A DNA stretch of 38,527 nt. It comes from Paraburkholderia domus. GTDB lineage: Bacteria > Pseudomonadota > Gammaproteobacteria > Burkholderiales > Burkholderiaceae. A model generated the notes under the pieces. That model did no database searches. It was not told where the DNA came from and worked only from the letters and a program-made list of their open reading frames with translations. The stretch covers positions 1 to 38,527 of the forward strand of contig NZ_CAJNAT010000048.1 of the NCBI RefSeq assembly GCF_905220705.1, written 5' to 3'. Position numbers and translations under genes: made by a program. Of this stretch, positions 23,110-30,612 are shown piece by piece; within the stretch, counting starts at the first letter, position 1; every line of letters begins with the position of its first letter.

Positions 23110-24309
23110 ATGTCTCTGTTCTCCGCCGTCGAACTTGCTCCCCGCGACCCGATTCTGGGCCTGAACGAAGCCTTCAACGCCGATGCGCGCACCACCAAGG
23201 TCAACCTTGGCGTTGGTGTGTACTTCAATGAAGAAGGCAAGATTCCGCTGCTGCGCGCCGTGCGCGATGCGGAAAAGGCGCGCGTCGAAGCCGCGCTGCC
23301 GCGTGGCTATCTGCCGATCGAGGGCATTGCCGCCTACGACGCTGCTGTGCAGAAACTGCTGCTCGGCAACGACTCGCCGCTGATCGCCGCGGGCCGCGTC
23401 GTAACGGCGCAAGCACTGGGTGGCACGGGCGCGCTGAAAATCGGCGCCGACTTCCTGAAACGCCTGAACCCGAATACCAAGGTCGCGATCAGCGATCCGA
23501 GTTGGGAAAACCACCGCGCGCTGTTCGAAAGCGCCGGCTTCGAAGTCGTGAACTATCCGTACTACGACGCGCACACGCACGGCGTGAACTTCGAAGGCAT
23601 GCTGAACGCGCTGAACAGCTATGCCGCGGGCACCGTTGTCGTGCTGCATGCGTGCTGCCACAACCCGACCGGCGTCGACCTGACGGTCGACCAATGGAAA
23701 CAGATCGTCGAAGTGGTCAAGGCGCGCAATCTGGTGCCGTTCCTCGACATCGCTTACCAGGGTTTCGGCGACAACATCGAATCCGACGCTGCAGCAGTTC
23801 GTCTGTTCGCGGCGTCGGAACTGAACGTGTTCGTGTCGTCGTCGTTCTCGAAGTCGTTCTCGCTGTACGGCGAGCGCGTCGGCGCACTGTCGATCATCAC
23901 GGCAAGCAAGGAAGAATCGGCTCGCGTGCTGTCGCAACTCAAGCGCGTGATCCGCACGAACTACTCGAACCCGCCCACGCACGGCGGCTCGGTGGTCGCC
24001 GCAGTGCTCGCATCGCCCGAATTGCGCGCCACGTGGGAAACGGAACTCGCCGAAATGCGCGACCGTATCCGCGCAATGCGCAACGGCCTGGTCGAACGTC
24101 TGAAGGCAAGCGGCGTGGATCGCGATTTCAGCTTCGTGAACGCACAACGCGGCATGTTCTCGTACTCGGGTCTGACGGCGCCGCAAGTGGACCGTCTGCG
24201 TGAAGAGTTCGGCATCTACGCGGTGGGCACGGGCCGCATCTGCGTGGCTGCGCTGAATACGCGCAACCTCGACGTGGTGGCTAGCGCGATCGCTCACGTT
24301 TTGAAGTAA
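23110..24309 (+). CDS. tyrB: Aromatic amino acid / aspartate aminotransferase
   Basis: The product is 399 residues from ATG 23110 (MSLFSAVELAPRDPILGLNE). It is a class I PLP aminotransferase of the TyrB/AspC group. The Schiff-base lysine is Lys248 in SSSFSKSFSLYGER; Asn185 (HNPTG), Asp213, Tyr216 and Arg256 are the expected PLP contacts. It transfers amino groups between aromatic amino acids or aspartate and 2-oxoglutarate. TyrB and AspC specificity cannot be separated by eye, although TyrB is the usual annotation in Burkholderia. A strong terminator follows. Confidence 0.92.
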   Translation: MSLFSAVELAPRDPILGLNEAFNADARTTKVNLGVGVYFNEEGKIPLLRAVRDAEKARVEAALPRGYLPIEGIAAYDAAVQKLLLGNDSPLIAAGRVVTAQALGGTGALKIGADFLKRLNPNTKVAISDPSWENHRALFESAGFEVVNYPYYDAHTHGVNFEGMLNALNSYAAGTVVVLHACCHNPTGVDLTVDQWKQIVEVVKARNLVPFLDIAYQGFGDNIESDAAAVRLFAASELNVFVSSSFSKSFSLYGERVGALSIITASKEESARVLSQLKRVIRTNYSNPPTHGGSVVAAVLASPELRATWETELAEMRDRIRAMRNGLVERLKASGVDRDFSFVNAQRGMFSYSGLTAPQVDRLREEFGIYAVGTGRICVAALNTRNLDVVASAIAHVLK

Positions 24310-24361
24310 GGCATTTCAGAGCGCGAGCGTTTATTGCGCGCGCTACCAAAACTGCTTGTAG

Positions 24362-24389
24362 AAACGGCGCCCATTTCGGGCGCCGTTTT
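24362..24389 (+). terminator. Terminator of tyrB
   Basis: AAACGGCGCCC and GGGCGCCGTTT flank the loop ATTTC, followed by a T-run. Confidence 0.88.
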
Positions 24390-24431
24390 CATTTGCTGCT
24401 CACGGTGAGTCAACGCAAGCGCAGTGCGGTT

Positions 24432-25670
24432 TCAGCGCGCGTCCCGATGGATATCGTGCGTGACAAACCCAGCGTCGTTATCAGGCATGTCAAGCCAATC
24501 GGGTTGCGCAAGCGAATGGCGGATATCTTCCAGACCGCTTTTCCAGTGTTCGCGCATTGTAGAGAGGCCGAACTGGAAGTCTTTGAAGTGCCCTTCGTAT
24601 TCCTTCTGCCGATAGATGAGGTGGATCACGTTGTAGCGCTTCGAACACGATAGATCATCCGCCAGCTTGCACCACGGATCGTCGCGCTGGTCAGACGGCA
24701 CGCGATCGAGCACCTCCCGCAACACATGCCGGAAACGCTGCGAACGTTGCAGCATATCGGTCACGAGACGCGTGCGGCTCGAGTACTGGATGTCTTTCAT
24801 ACGCCCTTGAACATCGGTGATGTTGTCCGGCACTGGCCCGATCGCGCTCCATAGATCGACCTGGAACGCGAGCGTATCGCGACGCGGCGTGGTCTGAATT
24901 ACCTCGTAGAGCGGCGTGTTCGACATCAAACCGCCGTCCCAGTAGTACTGGCCGTCAATTTCGACCGCCGCGAAACCCGGCGGCAACGCGCCTGACGCCA
25001 TGAAATGCTCAGGCCTCAGTTTCGTGTGCTTGTTATCGAAGTAGGCGAAATTGCCCGTACCGCAATTCACCGCGCCGACCGATACACGCATCTCACCGGA
25101 ATTGATGCGGTCGAAATCGCAGAGCGCTTCCAGCGTGGCCTTGAGCGGCGTGGTGTCGTAGTAACTCGCCAATTGCGGCGGCCCGGAGACGGTGGGTAAC
25201 GGCGGCGGGAAACGCGGCACGAAGAAGCCCTTTTGCCCCTCCACGATCGCGCCCATAGCCTGGGTCGCCGTAAAGGCCTTGCGAACGGCGTCACTGGAAT
25301 TGAACAACGCGTGCTCGATAAAAGCCGGCAACGGCGGCCCGAACGCCGGCTGGCAGATCGTCTCCCAGAATTGCAGCAGCCGCTCGACGCGTTTCTCCGG
25401 CGGATTACCGGCAATGATGGCCGTATTCAGCGCACCAATCGAAATGCCGGCGAGCCAGTTCGGTTCGATGCCGGCTTCGTAAAGCCCCTGAAAGACACCG
25501 GCCTGATAGGCGCCCAGCGCGCCGCCACCCTGCAGCATCAACGCGACGGTTTCGTAGTTCGGCAATTGGAGACGGCGGCCGGGGTGAGCGGAGGGCGCCG
25601 GACCGGCGCCCTCACCTTCCCCGCCGCCGGGCGCGCCGACGCGCGCCCGCTTGAGATTGCGTTGCGCCAT
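24432..25670 (-). CDS. Patatin-like phospholipase
   Basis: The product is 412 residues. The patatin fold is seen in VALMLQGGGALGAYQAGVF (oxyanion-hole Gly-rich loop) and in the nucleophile elbow GISIG with Ser77. The catalytic Asp lies in the later DGGLMSNTPL. Residues about 290-412 form a C-terminal extension typical of the longer bacterial patatins (DUF3734-like). The first 40 residues are a Gly/Pro-rich leader. It lies 10 bases after the 3-hydroxybutyrate dehydrogenase stop, so the two form an operon. Bacterial patatins hydrolyse acyl esters, and this pairing suggests hydroxyalkanoate or membrane lipid turnover, which is inference. Confidence 0.88.
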   Translation of the reverse strand: MAQRNLKRARVGAPGGGEGEGAGPAPSAHPGRRLQLPNYETVALMLQGGGALGAYQAGVFQGLYEAGIEPNWLAGISIGALNTAIIAGNPPEKRVERLLQFWETICQPAFGPPLPAFIEHALFNSSDAVRKAFTATQAMGAIVEGQKGFFVPRFPPPLPTVSGPPQLASYYDTTPLKATLEALCDFDRINSGEMRVSVGAVNCGTGNFAYFDNKHTKLRPEHFMASGALPPGFAAVEIDGQYYWDGGLMSNTPLYEVIQTTPRRDTLAFQVDLWSAIGPVPDNITDVQGRMKDIQYSSRTRLVTDMLQRSQRFRHVLREVLDRVPSDQRDDPWCKLADDLSCSKRYNVIHLIYRQKEYEGHFKDFQFGLSTMREHWKSGLEDIRHSLAQPDWLDMPDNDAGFVTHDIHRDAR

Positions 25671-25680
25671 GGGCGCCTCC

Positions 25681-26478
25681 TTATTGCATGTACCAGCCGT
25701 GGCTCACAATAAAGGACTGGCCGGTCAGCGCCGCCGTCGGGAACGTGGACAGGAACAGCACCGTCTGCGCGACGTCTTCCACCGTGGTGAAGATGCCGTC
25801 GACCGTGCCGCCCAGCATCACGCGCTTGATCACGTCTTCTTCGCTGATGCCGAGCTCCTTGGCCTGCTCGGGAATCTGCTTGTCGACAAGGGGCGTACGC
25901 ACGAAACCGGGACACACCACATGCGAGCGTACATTGTGTTTCGCGCCTTCTTTGGCCAGTACGCGCGAGAGCCCCAGCAGCGCATGTTTGGCCGTGACAT
26001 ACGCGGACTTCAGCGGCGACGCCTCGTGCGAATGAACCGAGCCCATGTAGATCACGATGCCGCCGCGATCGTCTTTGTACATGTGCTTGAGCGCGGCCTT
26101 GGTGGTGAGGAAGGCGCCGTCCACGTGGATCGCCTGCATCTTCTTCCAGTCGGAAAACGAGTAGTTTTCGATCGGATTGACGATCTGGATGCCGGCGTTG
26201 GAAATCAGAATGTCGATCGAGCCGAATTCGGCGGCAACTTTGTCGATGCCCTGGTTGACGGCGTCTTCATTCGTGACGTCCATCGCCACGCCAATTGCCT
26301 TGCCACCGCCCTTTTTGATTTCTTCAGCGACAGCGTTCGCGCCATCCTGGTTCAGGTCGGCGATCGCGACCGCCGCGCCCGCTGCGGAAAGCGTGAGCGC
26401 AATCTGCTTGCCGATGCCGCTCGCGGCGCCGGTAACCACCGCGACCTTGCCATTCAGATTCGTGTTCAGTGACGACAT
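25681..26478 (-). CDS. bdhA: 3-Hydroxybutyrate dehydrogenase (SDR)
   Basis: The product is 265 residues, start preceded by GGAGG. It is a short-chain dehydrogenase: TGAASGIGKQIALTL is the NAD loop, NAGIQIVNPIE the N-A-G motif, and GSVHSHEASPLKSAYVTAKH holds the catalytic Ser-Tyr-x3-Lys. The C-terminal LTGQSFIVSHGWYMQ is characteristic of D-3-hydroxybutyrate dehydrogenases, which oxidise 3-hydroxybutyrate to acetoacetate in PHB and ketone utilisation. It is cotranscribed with the patatin gene. Confidence 0.9.
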   Translation of the reverse strand: MSSLNTNLNGKVAVVTGAASGIGKQIALTLSAAGAAVAIADLNQDGANAVAEEIKKGGGKAIGVAMDVTNEDAVNQGIDKVAAEFGSIDILISNAGIQIVNPIENYSFSDWKKMQAIHVDGAFLTTKAALKHMYKDDRGGIVIYMGSVHSHEASPLKSAYVTAKHALLGLSRVLAKEGAKHNVRSHVVCPGFVRTPLVDKQIPEQAKELGISEEDVIKRVMLGGTVDGIFTTVEDVAQTVLFLSTFPTAALTGQSFIVSHGWYMQ

Positions 26479-26700
26479 CCAGAACCTCCATGCAGTTGAT
26501 GAACGATGAGACCACGGGCCGCGGGCGGCGTGAAGTCAGCCAAACGGCATAGGCCGTTCGGCCGAATGCTGCACTGCGGCCAACGCTGCTATTGTGCATG
26601 AACCGCGTGAACTACATCCGTAAAACGCACATCGAGCCTTATCTCTTTAAACTGGACGCTTCAGCGGGATTCCGGCGGCATCACTACCAAGGAGGAATGC

Positions 26701-27672
26701 ATGAATTATCGACGTCTGGGCCGTTCCGGCCTGCAAGTCAGCGAACTGTCCATCGGCTCATGGGTCACCTACGGCAATCAGGTGGATCATCGTGCGGCGC
26801 GCGAGTCGCTTGCGGCCGCGCGCGATGCGGGAGTCAACTTCTTCGACAACGCGGAGGTATACGCGGGCGGCCAATCCGAAGAGATCATGGGCCAGGCACT
26901 TAAGGAACTGGCATGGCCGCGCGTGAGCTATGTGGTATCGACGAAATTCTTCTGGGGGCTCAACGAAGCGCCGAACCAGTACCACACGCTGAATCGCAAA
27001 TATTTGCTGAACGCGATCGACGCGTCACTCAAACGCCTGCAGCTCGATTATGTCGATCTGGTGTTCTGTCATCGCCCTGACCCGAACACGCCGGTCGAAG
27101 AAACCGTCTGGGCCATGAGCGACATGATCACGCGCGGCAAGGCACTGTACTGGGGCACATCCGAATGGAGCGCCGATGAAATCCGTGCTGCTTACGAGAT
27201 CGCTGAACGGCATCATCTGCACAAACCGGTCATGGAGCAACCGCAGTACAACCTGTTCCACCGCAAGCGCGTTGAACAGGAATACAAGCGGCTTTACGAG
27301 GATATCGGCCTTGGGCTCACCACATGGAGCCCGCTCGCGTCGGGCCTGCTCACCGGCAAGTACCGCGACGGCGTACCTGCCGATAGCCGCGCACAGCTGC
27401 AAGGCTACGACTGGCTGCGCAAGCATCTCACCGACGCCGGCAAGAACAGCGTGGTCGGCAAGCTAGGTGAAGTGGCCGATGAGTTGAGCTGCACGGTCGG
27501 CCAGTTGGCGATTGCGTGGATTCTGAAGAATCCGAATGTGAGCACCGTGATCACCGGCGCTTCGCGCGTCGAACAGATCGGTGAGAATATGAAATCCACC
27601 GATGTGGCCGAGCGGATCACACCGGAGATCAAGCAACGGATCGAGGAGATCATCGGCGACGCCTACGATTGA
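26701..27672 (+). CDS. Aldo/keto reductase, Kv-beta/YghZ-like
   Basis: The product is 323 residues, preceded by AAGGAGGA. It has the AKR TIM barrel with catalytic DNAEVY (Asp and Tyr), Lys in VVSTKFFWG and His in FCHRPDPN. GLGLTTWSPLASGLLTGKY and ITGASRVEQIGEN are the NADPH-contacting segments. Close resemblance is to voltage-gated K+ channel beta subunits and E. coli YghZ, which reduce aldehydes such as methylglyoxal. It is monocistronic; the substrate is unassigned. Confidence 0.9.
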   Translation: MNYRRLGRSGLQVSELSIGSWVTYGNQVDHRAARESLAAARDAGVNFFDNAEVYAGGQSEEIMGQALKELAWPRVSYVVSTKFFWGLNEAPNQYHTLNRKYLLNAIDASLKRLQLDYVDLVFCHRPDPNTPVEETVWAMSDMITRGKALYWGTSEWSADEIRAAYEIAERHHLHKPVMEQPQYNLFHRKRVEQEYKRLYEDIGLGLTTWSPLASGLLTGKYRDGVPADSRAQLQGYDWLRKHLTDAGKNSVVGKLGEVADELSCTVGQLAIAWILKNPNVSTVITGASRVEQIGENMKSTDVAERITPEIKQRIEEIIGDAYD

Positions 27673-27734
27673 CTGGCCGCTCGCCGGACCCCGGAGCATG
27701 GCCCGCGCAGCATCAGGGTCATGTCACGCGCAAC

Positions 27735-27775
27735 GCACTACGGAGTGCAACGCGGCGTCGCGTACAATACGCGAC
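27735..27775. promoter_or_regulatory. Paired palindromes overlapping a -10 upstream of rlmJ
   Basis: GCACT-ACGG-AGTGC (27735-27748) is followed by GTCGCGTA-CAA-TACGCGAC (27757-27775), a perfect 8-bp-arm dyad. The sequence TACAAT at 27763-27768, a good -10, lies exactly in the centre of the second dyad. No acceptable -35 is seen at 17 bases. It could be an operator or a transcript hairpin. Confidence 0.45.
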
Positions 27776-27864
27776 CGCGCTGCACTTCAGTTGTGCTGCC
27801 GCATTGCACTCGCATCGCCGAATCCGCCCTGGAGCGGCACGCCCTCTTTCTGCGTCTCCTCATC

Positions 27865-28710
27865 ATGCTCAGCTACCGCCACGCCTTTCATGCAGGCAAT
27901 CACGCCGACGTTCTGAAACACGCCGTTGTGTTGCAGCTACTGCGCTACCTCGGCCAGAAGGACAAAGCCTACTGGTATATCGACACGCACGCGGGCGCCG
28001 GCGTCTATTCGCTGAAGGAAGGCTACGCGACCAAAACCGGCGAGTTCCAGACCGGCATCGCCAAACTATGGGAGCGTAACGATCTGCCGTCGATCTTTGC
28101 CGACTACGTCGACGAAGTAAGCGCGCTGAATCCGGACGGCCAGTTGCGCTTCTATCCGGGCTCGCCGTATATCGCGTGGCGGCAGATGCGCGAGCAGGAC
28201 CGCATGCGCCTGTTCGAACTGCACACCACTGAAATCGACGTGCTGCGCCATAACTTCCGCGACGCAGGCCGCCGCGCCATGCTTTATGCAGGCGACGGCT
28301 TCGACGGCATCCTCGCGTTGCTGCCGCCAGCGCCCCGCCGCGCGCTGGTGCTGCTCGATCCGTCGTACGAAGACAAGCGCGACTACACGCGCACGCTGCG
28401 CTGTGTCGAAGAAAGCCTGAAGCGCTTTCCTACCGGGACCTACGCGGTCTGGTATCCGCAAGTAAGACGACTTGAATCGCAGCGCTTTCCCGATCAGCTG
28501 AAGAAGCTGCAGGAGCGCAACTGGCTGCACGTGAGCCTGACCGTCAGCAATCCGCCGACCGACGGCTTCGGCTTGTTCGGCAGCGGCATGTTCATCCTGA
28601 ATCCACCGTATACGCTGGCTAAAACGCTGAAAGACCAGATGCCCTGGCTGGTTGGGGCGCTCGGCGAGGACAAGGCCGCGCAGTTCAAGGTCGAATATCG
28701 TGGCGACTGA
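27865..28710 (+). CDS. rlmJ: 23S rRNA (adenine-2030-N6)-methyltransferase RlmJ
   Basis: The product is 281 residues from ATG 27865 (MLSYRHAFHAGNHADVLKHA); the frame opens earlier but the family starts here. The N-terminal motif, the SAM-binding DTHAGAGVYSL and the catalytic DPSYEDK (DPPYE in E. coli, so Pro is replaced by Ser) identify RlmJ. RlmJ methylates A2030 of 23S rRNA. The C-terminal GSGMFILNPPYTLAK is also conserved. Confidence 0.92.
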   Translation: MLSYRHAFHAGNHADVLKHAVVLQLLRYLGQKDKAYWYIDTHAGAGVYSLKEGYATKTGEFQTGIAKLWERNDLPSIFADYVDEVSALNPDGQLRFYPGSPYIAWRQMREQDRMRLFELHTTEIDVLRHNFRDAGRRAMLYAGDGFDGILALLPPAPRRALVLLDPSYEDKRDYTRTLRCVEESLKRFPTGTYAVWYPQVRRLESQRFPDQLKKLQERNWLHVSLTVSNPPTDGFGLFGSGMFILNPPYTLAKTLKDQMPWLVGALGEDKAAQFKVEYRGD

Positions 28711-28838
28711 GCTGCATTGCAGGCTCCACGCACACGTATATTTTGGCGGTCAAGCACAGTGGCAGTTTGCGCAAGCCCGCATCATGGCACTCGACCAGCA
28801 TTGCTGATTTGCGCTGGGAGATATCGCGCCGCAGACGC

Positions 28839-29186
28839 TTATTGCGCGCGAGGCGCCGGACGAGGTTGCGGTTGTGGATACGGCGTGCCGCCGCCGACAG
28901 GTATCGGGACGTAGGGCGCGACGACGATCGGTATTGACGAATTTGGCGCCAACTCCGTGGGTGTCGCGATGGGTTGCGCACCTACAATCGGCTGCCGTGA
29001 GAACGGCGCAGTCTGCAGCACCGTGCCGCTCTGGCCATCGTTTATCCCGCTCTGCGAGTCGAGTATCACGGGCTTGCGGGCGTTGTCGCTCGACGCGGCG
29101 AAAGTCACCGGTACTGCGAAAACCGTTGTCAGCGAGGCTGCGACGGCCGCGGCCAGGACGGATTTGAGCGAGCGGACAGGAAGCAT
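28839..29186 (-). CDS. Exported Pro-rich protein of unknown function
   Basis: The product is 115 residues. It has a clear signal peptide (about 1-30; RSLKSVLAAAVAASLTTVFA then VPVTFAAS). The mature part is low complexity, with Pro/Ile/Val/Thr patterns (PIVGAQPIATPTEL, IPIVVAPYVPIPVGGGTPYP) and a Pro-rich tail. No family recognised. Lack of cysteine and a Pro-rich spacer suggest an extended periplasmic protein. The ribosome site is weak, and real expression is not certain. Confidence 0.55.
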   Translation of the reverse strand: MLPVRSLKSVLAAAVAASLTTVFAVPVTFAASSDNARKPVILDSQSGINDGQSGTVLQTAPFSRQPIVGAQPIATPTELAPNSSIPIVVAPYVPIPVGGGTPYPQPQPRPAPRAQ

Positions 29187-29331
29187 GGGCGGACCGGTTA
29201 AGTTTGAGAATGCCGGATTGCGCAGAAAACGCCTTACCTTACCGCGGCGGCAACCGTCAGGCTAGTCGTTATTGGCCATGAGTCGCCTTGAATCGCCACT
29301 TGCCGTGAAATTTTCGTAGTCCAGATGTGAC

Positions 29332-29353
29332 AAAGCCCCGTCTATACGGGGCT
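29332..29353 (-). terminator. Terminator of the DUF3563 gene
   Basis: On the - strand, AGCCCCG-TATAGA-CGGGGCT is followed by TTGTC. The T-run is short. Confidence 0.55.
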
Positions 29354-29415
29354 CAACACTTTACTGCAATGGCCGCGCACAAGCGCTGCCGGGTGAAACC
29401 TGATGCAGTTGAAAC

Positions 29416-29562
29416 TTACAGCGAGTAACCGTTGGTCTCGAGCGAGCGGATGCGCTGTTCGAGCTGAACGATATCCGACGACGACGCCAGATAGGCTTCA
29501 CGACGGCTGCGTTCTGCGGTTTCAAACCAGGTGCTCAGCTTTTCAAGTACGTATGCAAACAT
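29416..29562 (-). CDS. DUF3563 family small protein
   Basis: The product is 48 residues: MFAYVLEKLSTWFETAERSR, then REAYLASSSDIVQLEQRIRS and LETNGYSL. A ribosome site (TTGGAG) precedes the ATG by a normal distance. The N-terminal F-x-Y-x-x-E-K-L-S-x-W-F-E-T-A motif and the AYLA-SD-x-x-LE-R-R-x-LE pattern are those of the DUF3563 proteins common in Burkholderia, whose function is unknown. It is an amphipathic helix-rich peptide. A candidate sigma-54 promoter and two NtrC-like sites lie upstream (separate entries), suggesting regulated expression. Confidence 0.85.
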   Translation of the reverse strand: MFAYVLEKLSTWFETAERSRREAYLASSSDIVQLEQRIRSLETNGYSL

Positions 29563-29636
29563 GATGTTCTCCAAGGATCAGATTGAATCCCCGGTGAGTT
29601 TTGCATCAGGGATTTCCCGTAAAAGGGTTAACCCGA

Positions 29637-29642
29637 ATTATA
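29637..29642 (-). promoter_or_regulatory. Perfect TATAAT -10 upstream of DUF3563 gene
   Basis: TATAAT on the - strand 75 bases before the ATG. The -35 at 17 bases (CTAGCA) is weak. It may be a second, sigma-70 promoter, or may be coincidental with the sigma-54 element beside it. Confidence 0.4.
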
Positions 29643-29659
29643 TCCCTATGGTGCAACCT

Positions 29660-29675
29660 TGCTAGTGAAATGCCC
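29660..29675 (-). promoter_or_regulatory. Candidate sigma-54 (-24/-12) promoter of DUF3563 gene
   Basis: On the - strand the sequence GGGCATTTCACTAGCA has GG and GC separated by exactly 10 bases. It agrees with the -24/-12 consensus TGGCACG-N4-TTGCW at 9 of 12 informative positions. Predicted transcription start is near 29649, 87 bases before the ATG. Confidence 0.45.
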
Positions 29676-29703
29676 GCATGACGTGCATTCCGTTTTGGAA
29701 TGG

Positions 29704-29720
29704 TGCACGCCCGTGGTGCA
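29704..29720. promoter_or_regulatory. NtrC-like 17-bp site 1
   Basis: TGCACGCCCGTGGTGCA fits the NtrC/NRI consensus TGCACY-N4-TGGTGCA except that the Y position is G. It lies about 63 bases upstream of the predicted sigma-54 start. Confidence 0.5.
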
Positions 29721-29789
29721 CTTAAGTTCTTGATTTATCTAAATTCAGGATGGGGTTTTCGGAGCGTTCGATACCGCCCCAAATTATTT

Positions 29790-29806
29790 CGCACCATTTC
29801 GGTGCC
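29790..29806. promoter_or_regulatory. NtrC-like 17-bp site 2
   Basis: CGCACCATTTCGGTGCC has the same 17-base geometry with three deviations from TGCACY-N4-TGGTGCA. It lies about 149 bases upstream of the predicted sigma-54 start. Confidence 0.4.
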
Positions 29807-29834
29807 TTTGAGTGACTGGTTGCACCCAGTGCCC

Positions 29835-30257
29835 TCAAATCGGATAACAACCCTTCCCCGACACCAGATCATCGTCGGCGAGCCGCTCGATAATTGGGCA
29901 ATCCGGACGCTCGTCGCCGTGGCAATGGTCCGCCAGATGCGCCAATGTGTCGCGCATGTCAGTCAGTTCGGTGATGCGGCGATCGAGGTCCGCGACGTGC
30001 TCCAGCGCAATCGCCTTCACTTCGGCGCTGGCGCGCGACCGGTCGTGCCATAGCGCAAGCAACCGGCGAATGTCTTCGACCAGAAAACCCAGACGGCGCG
30101 CCTGCCGGATGAAACGCAGCGAATGAATCTCTTGCGGCCCGTACACGCGATAACCGGCGCTCGTGCGCGCCTTGGCCGCCAACAAGCCCACGCTTTCGTA
30201 GTAGCGAATCATCTTCGCCGTGACGCCCGACGCGCGGGCCGCTTCACCGATGTTCAT
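29835..30257 (-). CDS. cueR: CueR, MerR-family copper-responsive regulator
   Basis: The product is 140 residues from ATG 30257, preceded by CGGAG; the longer frame from 30317 would run through the operator. N-terminal MerR helix-turn-helix: MNIGEAARASGVTAKMIRYY, followed by YRVYGPQEIHSLRFIRQARRLGF. The long dimerisation helix leads to the metal loop C-H-G-D-E-R-P-D-C, a C-x7-C spacing typical of CueR-type Cu(I)/Ag(I) sensors. It activates copper-export genes by twisting 19-bp-spaced promoters. The divergent copZ gene is the likely partner. Confidence 0.9.
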   Translation of the reverse strand: MNIGEAARASGVTAKMIRYYESVGLLAAKARTSAGYRVYGPQEIHSLRFIRQARRLGFLVEDIRRLLALWHDRSRASAEVKAIALEHVADLDRRITELTDMRDTLAHLADHCHGDERPDCPIIERLADDDLVSGKGCYPI

Positions 30258-30282
30258 GACTGTATCTCCGGTATGTGTGCCG

Positions 30283-30313
30283 ATCGTACACCTTCCCATG
30301 GTGGGAAGGTCAG
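30283..30313 (-). promoter_or_regulatory. CueR operator within a 19-bp-spaced promoter facing cueR
   Basis: A perfect palindrome (30290-30310) has the CueR-consensus arms ACCTTCC and GGAAGGT separated by 7 bases. On the - strand CTGACC (30308-30313) and TACGAT (30283-30288) flank it at exactly 19 bases, the MerR-type spacing. In the + direction no comparable -10 is found. So the classical CueR promoter appears to face cueR itself rather than copZ. Confidence 0.75.
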
Positions 30314-30381
30314 CCACTTAAGTGCGCATCGGCAGGCATAATTCAATCATCGCAACATTCATTTTTTTCGAGGCAATCCCG

Positions 30382-30600
30382 ATGACGATCGAATTCCAGG
30401 TAGAAGGTATGAGCTGCCAGCATTGTGTGGCAGCGGTCATGAATGCAATCCGTGAACACGATGAAACCGCTCAGGTCCAGGTCGATCTGGCATCTGGCCG
30501 AGTGGCGGTCGAATCGGCGCAACCGGCTGACGCGCTGAAGGCCGCTATCGACGAAGCCGGCTACACGGTTACGGCCGTGACCAGCAGCACGGCCCGCTAA
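30382..30600 (+). CDS. copZ: CopZ-type copper chaperone
   Basis: The product is 72 residues from ATG 30382; the frame opens at 30322. It is a heavy-metal-associated (HMA) domain with the metal motif GMSCQHC (CxxC) and the ferredoxin-like beta-alpha-beta pattern (MTIEFQVEGMSCQHC, VQVDLASGRVAVES, AIDEAGYTV). It carries Cu(I) to a P-type ATPase, which is not encoded in this window. It is divergent to cueR. Confidence 0.9.
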   Translation: MTIEFQVEGMSCQHCVAAVMNAIREHDETAQVQVDLASGRVAVESAQPADALKAAIDEAGYTVTAVTSSTAR

Positions 30601-30612
30601 GCGAGCGACGAC

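Noticed and set aside
22942..24297. 451-codon frame antisense to tyrB
   Set aside because: It mirrors a complete aminotransferase and has no recognisable domain.
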